From assembly GCA_016206815.1 (NCBI GenBank), contig JACQQT010000036.1, forward strand, positions 1-21,910: 21,910 nt of DNA. The letters are read 5' to 3'. This document shows, one piece after another, positions 21,776 to 21,910 of the stretch; position 1 is the first letter of the stretch, and every line of letters begins with the position of its first letter. Under the pieces are notes generated by a model, which was not told the origin of the DNA, searched no databases, and worked only from the letters and a program-made list of their open reading frames with translations. Both the position numbers and the translations under genes were made by a program. This DNA is from Candidatus Omnitrophota bacterium (GTDB taxonomy: Bacteria; Omnitrophota; Omnitrophia; Omnitrophales; Danuiimicrobiaceae).

Positions 21776-21910
21776 GAATTCTCTCCCCGTCTCAAGACTC
21801 TCAATAAAACGAATACGCTCAAAGCCAAAAGGAGAGCGCCCAGGCTCTGGTGCGCCGTCACAAAAAAGACTTTCCACGCCTGAGGCTGAAGCCGCTCGGC
21901 GAGCATCAGC
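21772..21910 (-). CDS. ctaA: Haem A synthase, C-terminal end (partial)
   Basis: The last 45 codons of a gene that continues beyond the right edge, stop TGA at 21772-21774. The peptide includes VFFVTAHQSLGALLLALSVF, with a histidine just before the final helix, then a basic tail (LLRVLRRGENS). This agrees with the C-terminus of CtaA/COX15 (typically H-x-LLGALLLA). The direct overlap with ctaB supports it, since ctaA-ctaB pairs are common. The call rests on one helix plus context, so it is moderate. Confidence 0.7.
   Translation of the reverse strand, partial: LMLAERLQPQAWKVFFVTAHQSLGALLLALSVFVLLRVLRRGENS

Noticed and set aside
1..21910. CRISPR arrays, tRNA or rRNA genes, transposase genes
   Set aside because: I saw no regularly spaced repeats, no cloverleaf or rRNA-like sequence and no transposase motifs; the four-helix-bundle gene is not inside a 23S gene here.

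Overview
The window is a chromosomal segment, very probably from an uncultured, free-living, aerobic (or microaerobic) Gram-negative-type bacterium. Evidence for respiration: an aa3/caa3-type oxidase assembly cluster with haem A synthesis, a System II (ResB/CcsA) cytochrome c maturation pair, aconitase, and the start of an isocitrate-dehydrogenase-family gene. Base composition is near 50% GC. Intergenic and even coding DNA is sprinkled with short palindromic repeats of the kind common in metagenome-derived candidate-phylum genomes (Omnitrophota/PVC-like lineages are a guess). I cannot fix the phylum from the sequence.

Layout. 1-192 (minus): N-terminus of an NAD(P)-isocitrate/isopropylmalate dehydrogenase family protein. 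193-440: divergent intergenic region with two different palindromic repeat elements. 441-2557 (plus): operon of an inositol-monophosphatase-family phosphatase, a 48-residue very basic protein and a DUF819 membrane protein. 2538-6792 (minus): operon pepA - meaB-like GTPase - acyl-CoA mutase large subunit - B12-binding small subunit. At the two substrate-selecting positions the mutase carries Phe and Gln, the isobutyryl-CoA mutase pattern, not the Tyr/Arg of methylmalonyl-CoA mutase. 6922-7437 (minus): ORF6N-domain protein with its own sigma70-like promoter. 7561-9416 (minus): a dicarboxylate/amino acid:cation symporter, preceded by an unknown exported protein whose leader (about 9422-9504) is a c-di-GMP-I (GEMM) riboswitch. 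9723-10547 (plus): an unrecognised membrane protein built from a duplicated two-helix unit. 10592-17466 (minus): aconitase - resB - ccsA - dicluster ferredoxin - four-helix-bundle (23S IVP-like) protein, with an aconitase promoter near 17494. 17572-21910 (minus): ctaA (partial) - ctaB - cox subunit III - subunit IV - TIGR01777 epimerase - Sco - DUF420 - a 76-aa CPLC membrane protein - a 57-aa membrane protein, followed by a perfect 28-bp palindrome that probably ends the transcript.

How it fits together. The cox cluster supplies oxidase subunits, haem A/O (CtaA, CtaB) and copper delivery (Sco); ResB/CcsA attach haem to c-type cytochromes; aconitase and the dehydrogenase supply reductant. MeaB-type GTPases guard B12 acyl-CoA mutases, so the GTPase and the two mutase subunits form one functional unit.

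The most unusual theme is that mobile-looking palindromic repeats have been absorbed into coding sequence. Ends of one family (terminus CGTCATTGCGAGG) form the C-terminus of the MeaB-like GTPase and the signal-peptide cores of the Sco protein and of the CPLC protein. A second palindrome is inserted in frame in aconitase. A third probably supplies the ribosome-binding site of the phosphatase gene. A CAGGG-rich repeat encodes the tail of the ferredoxin next to the four-helix-bundle gene.
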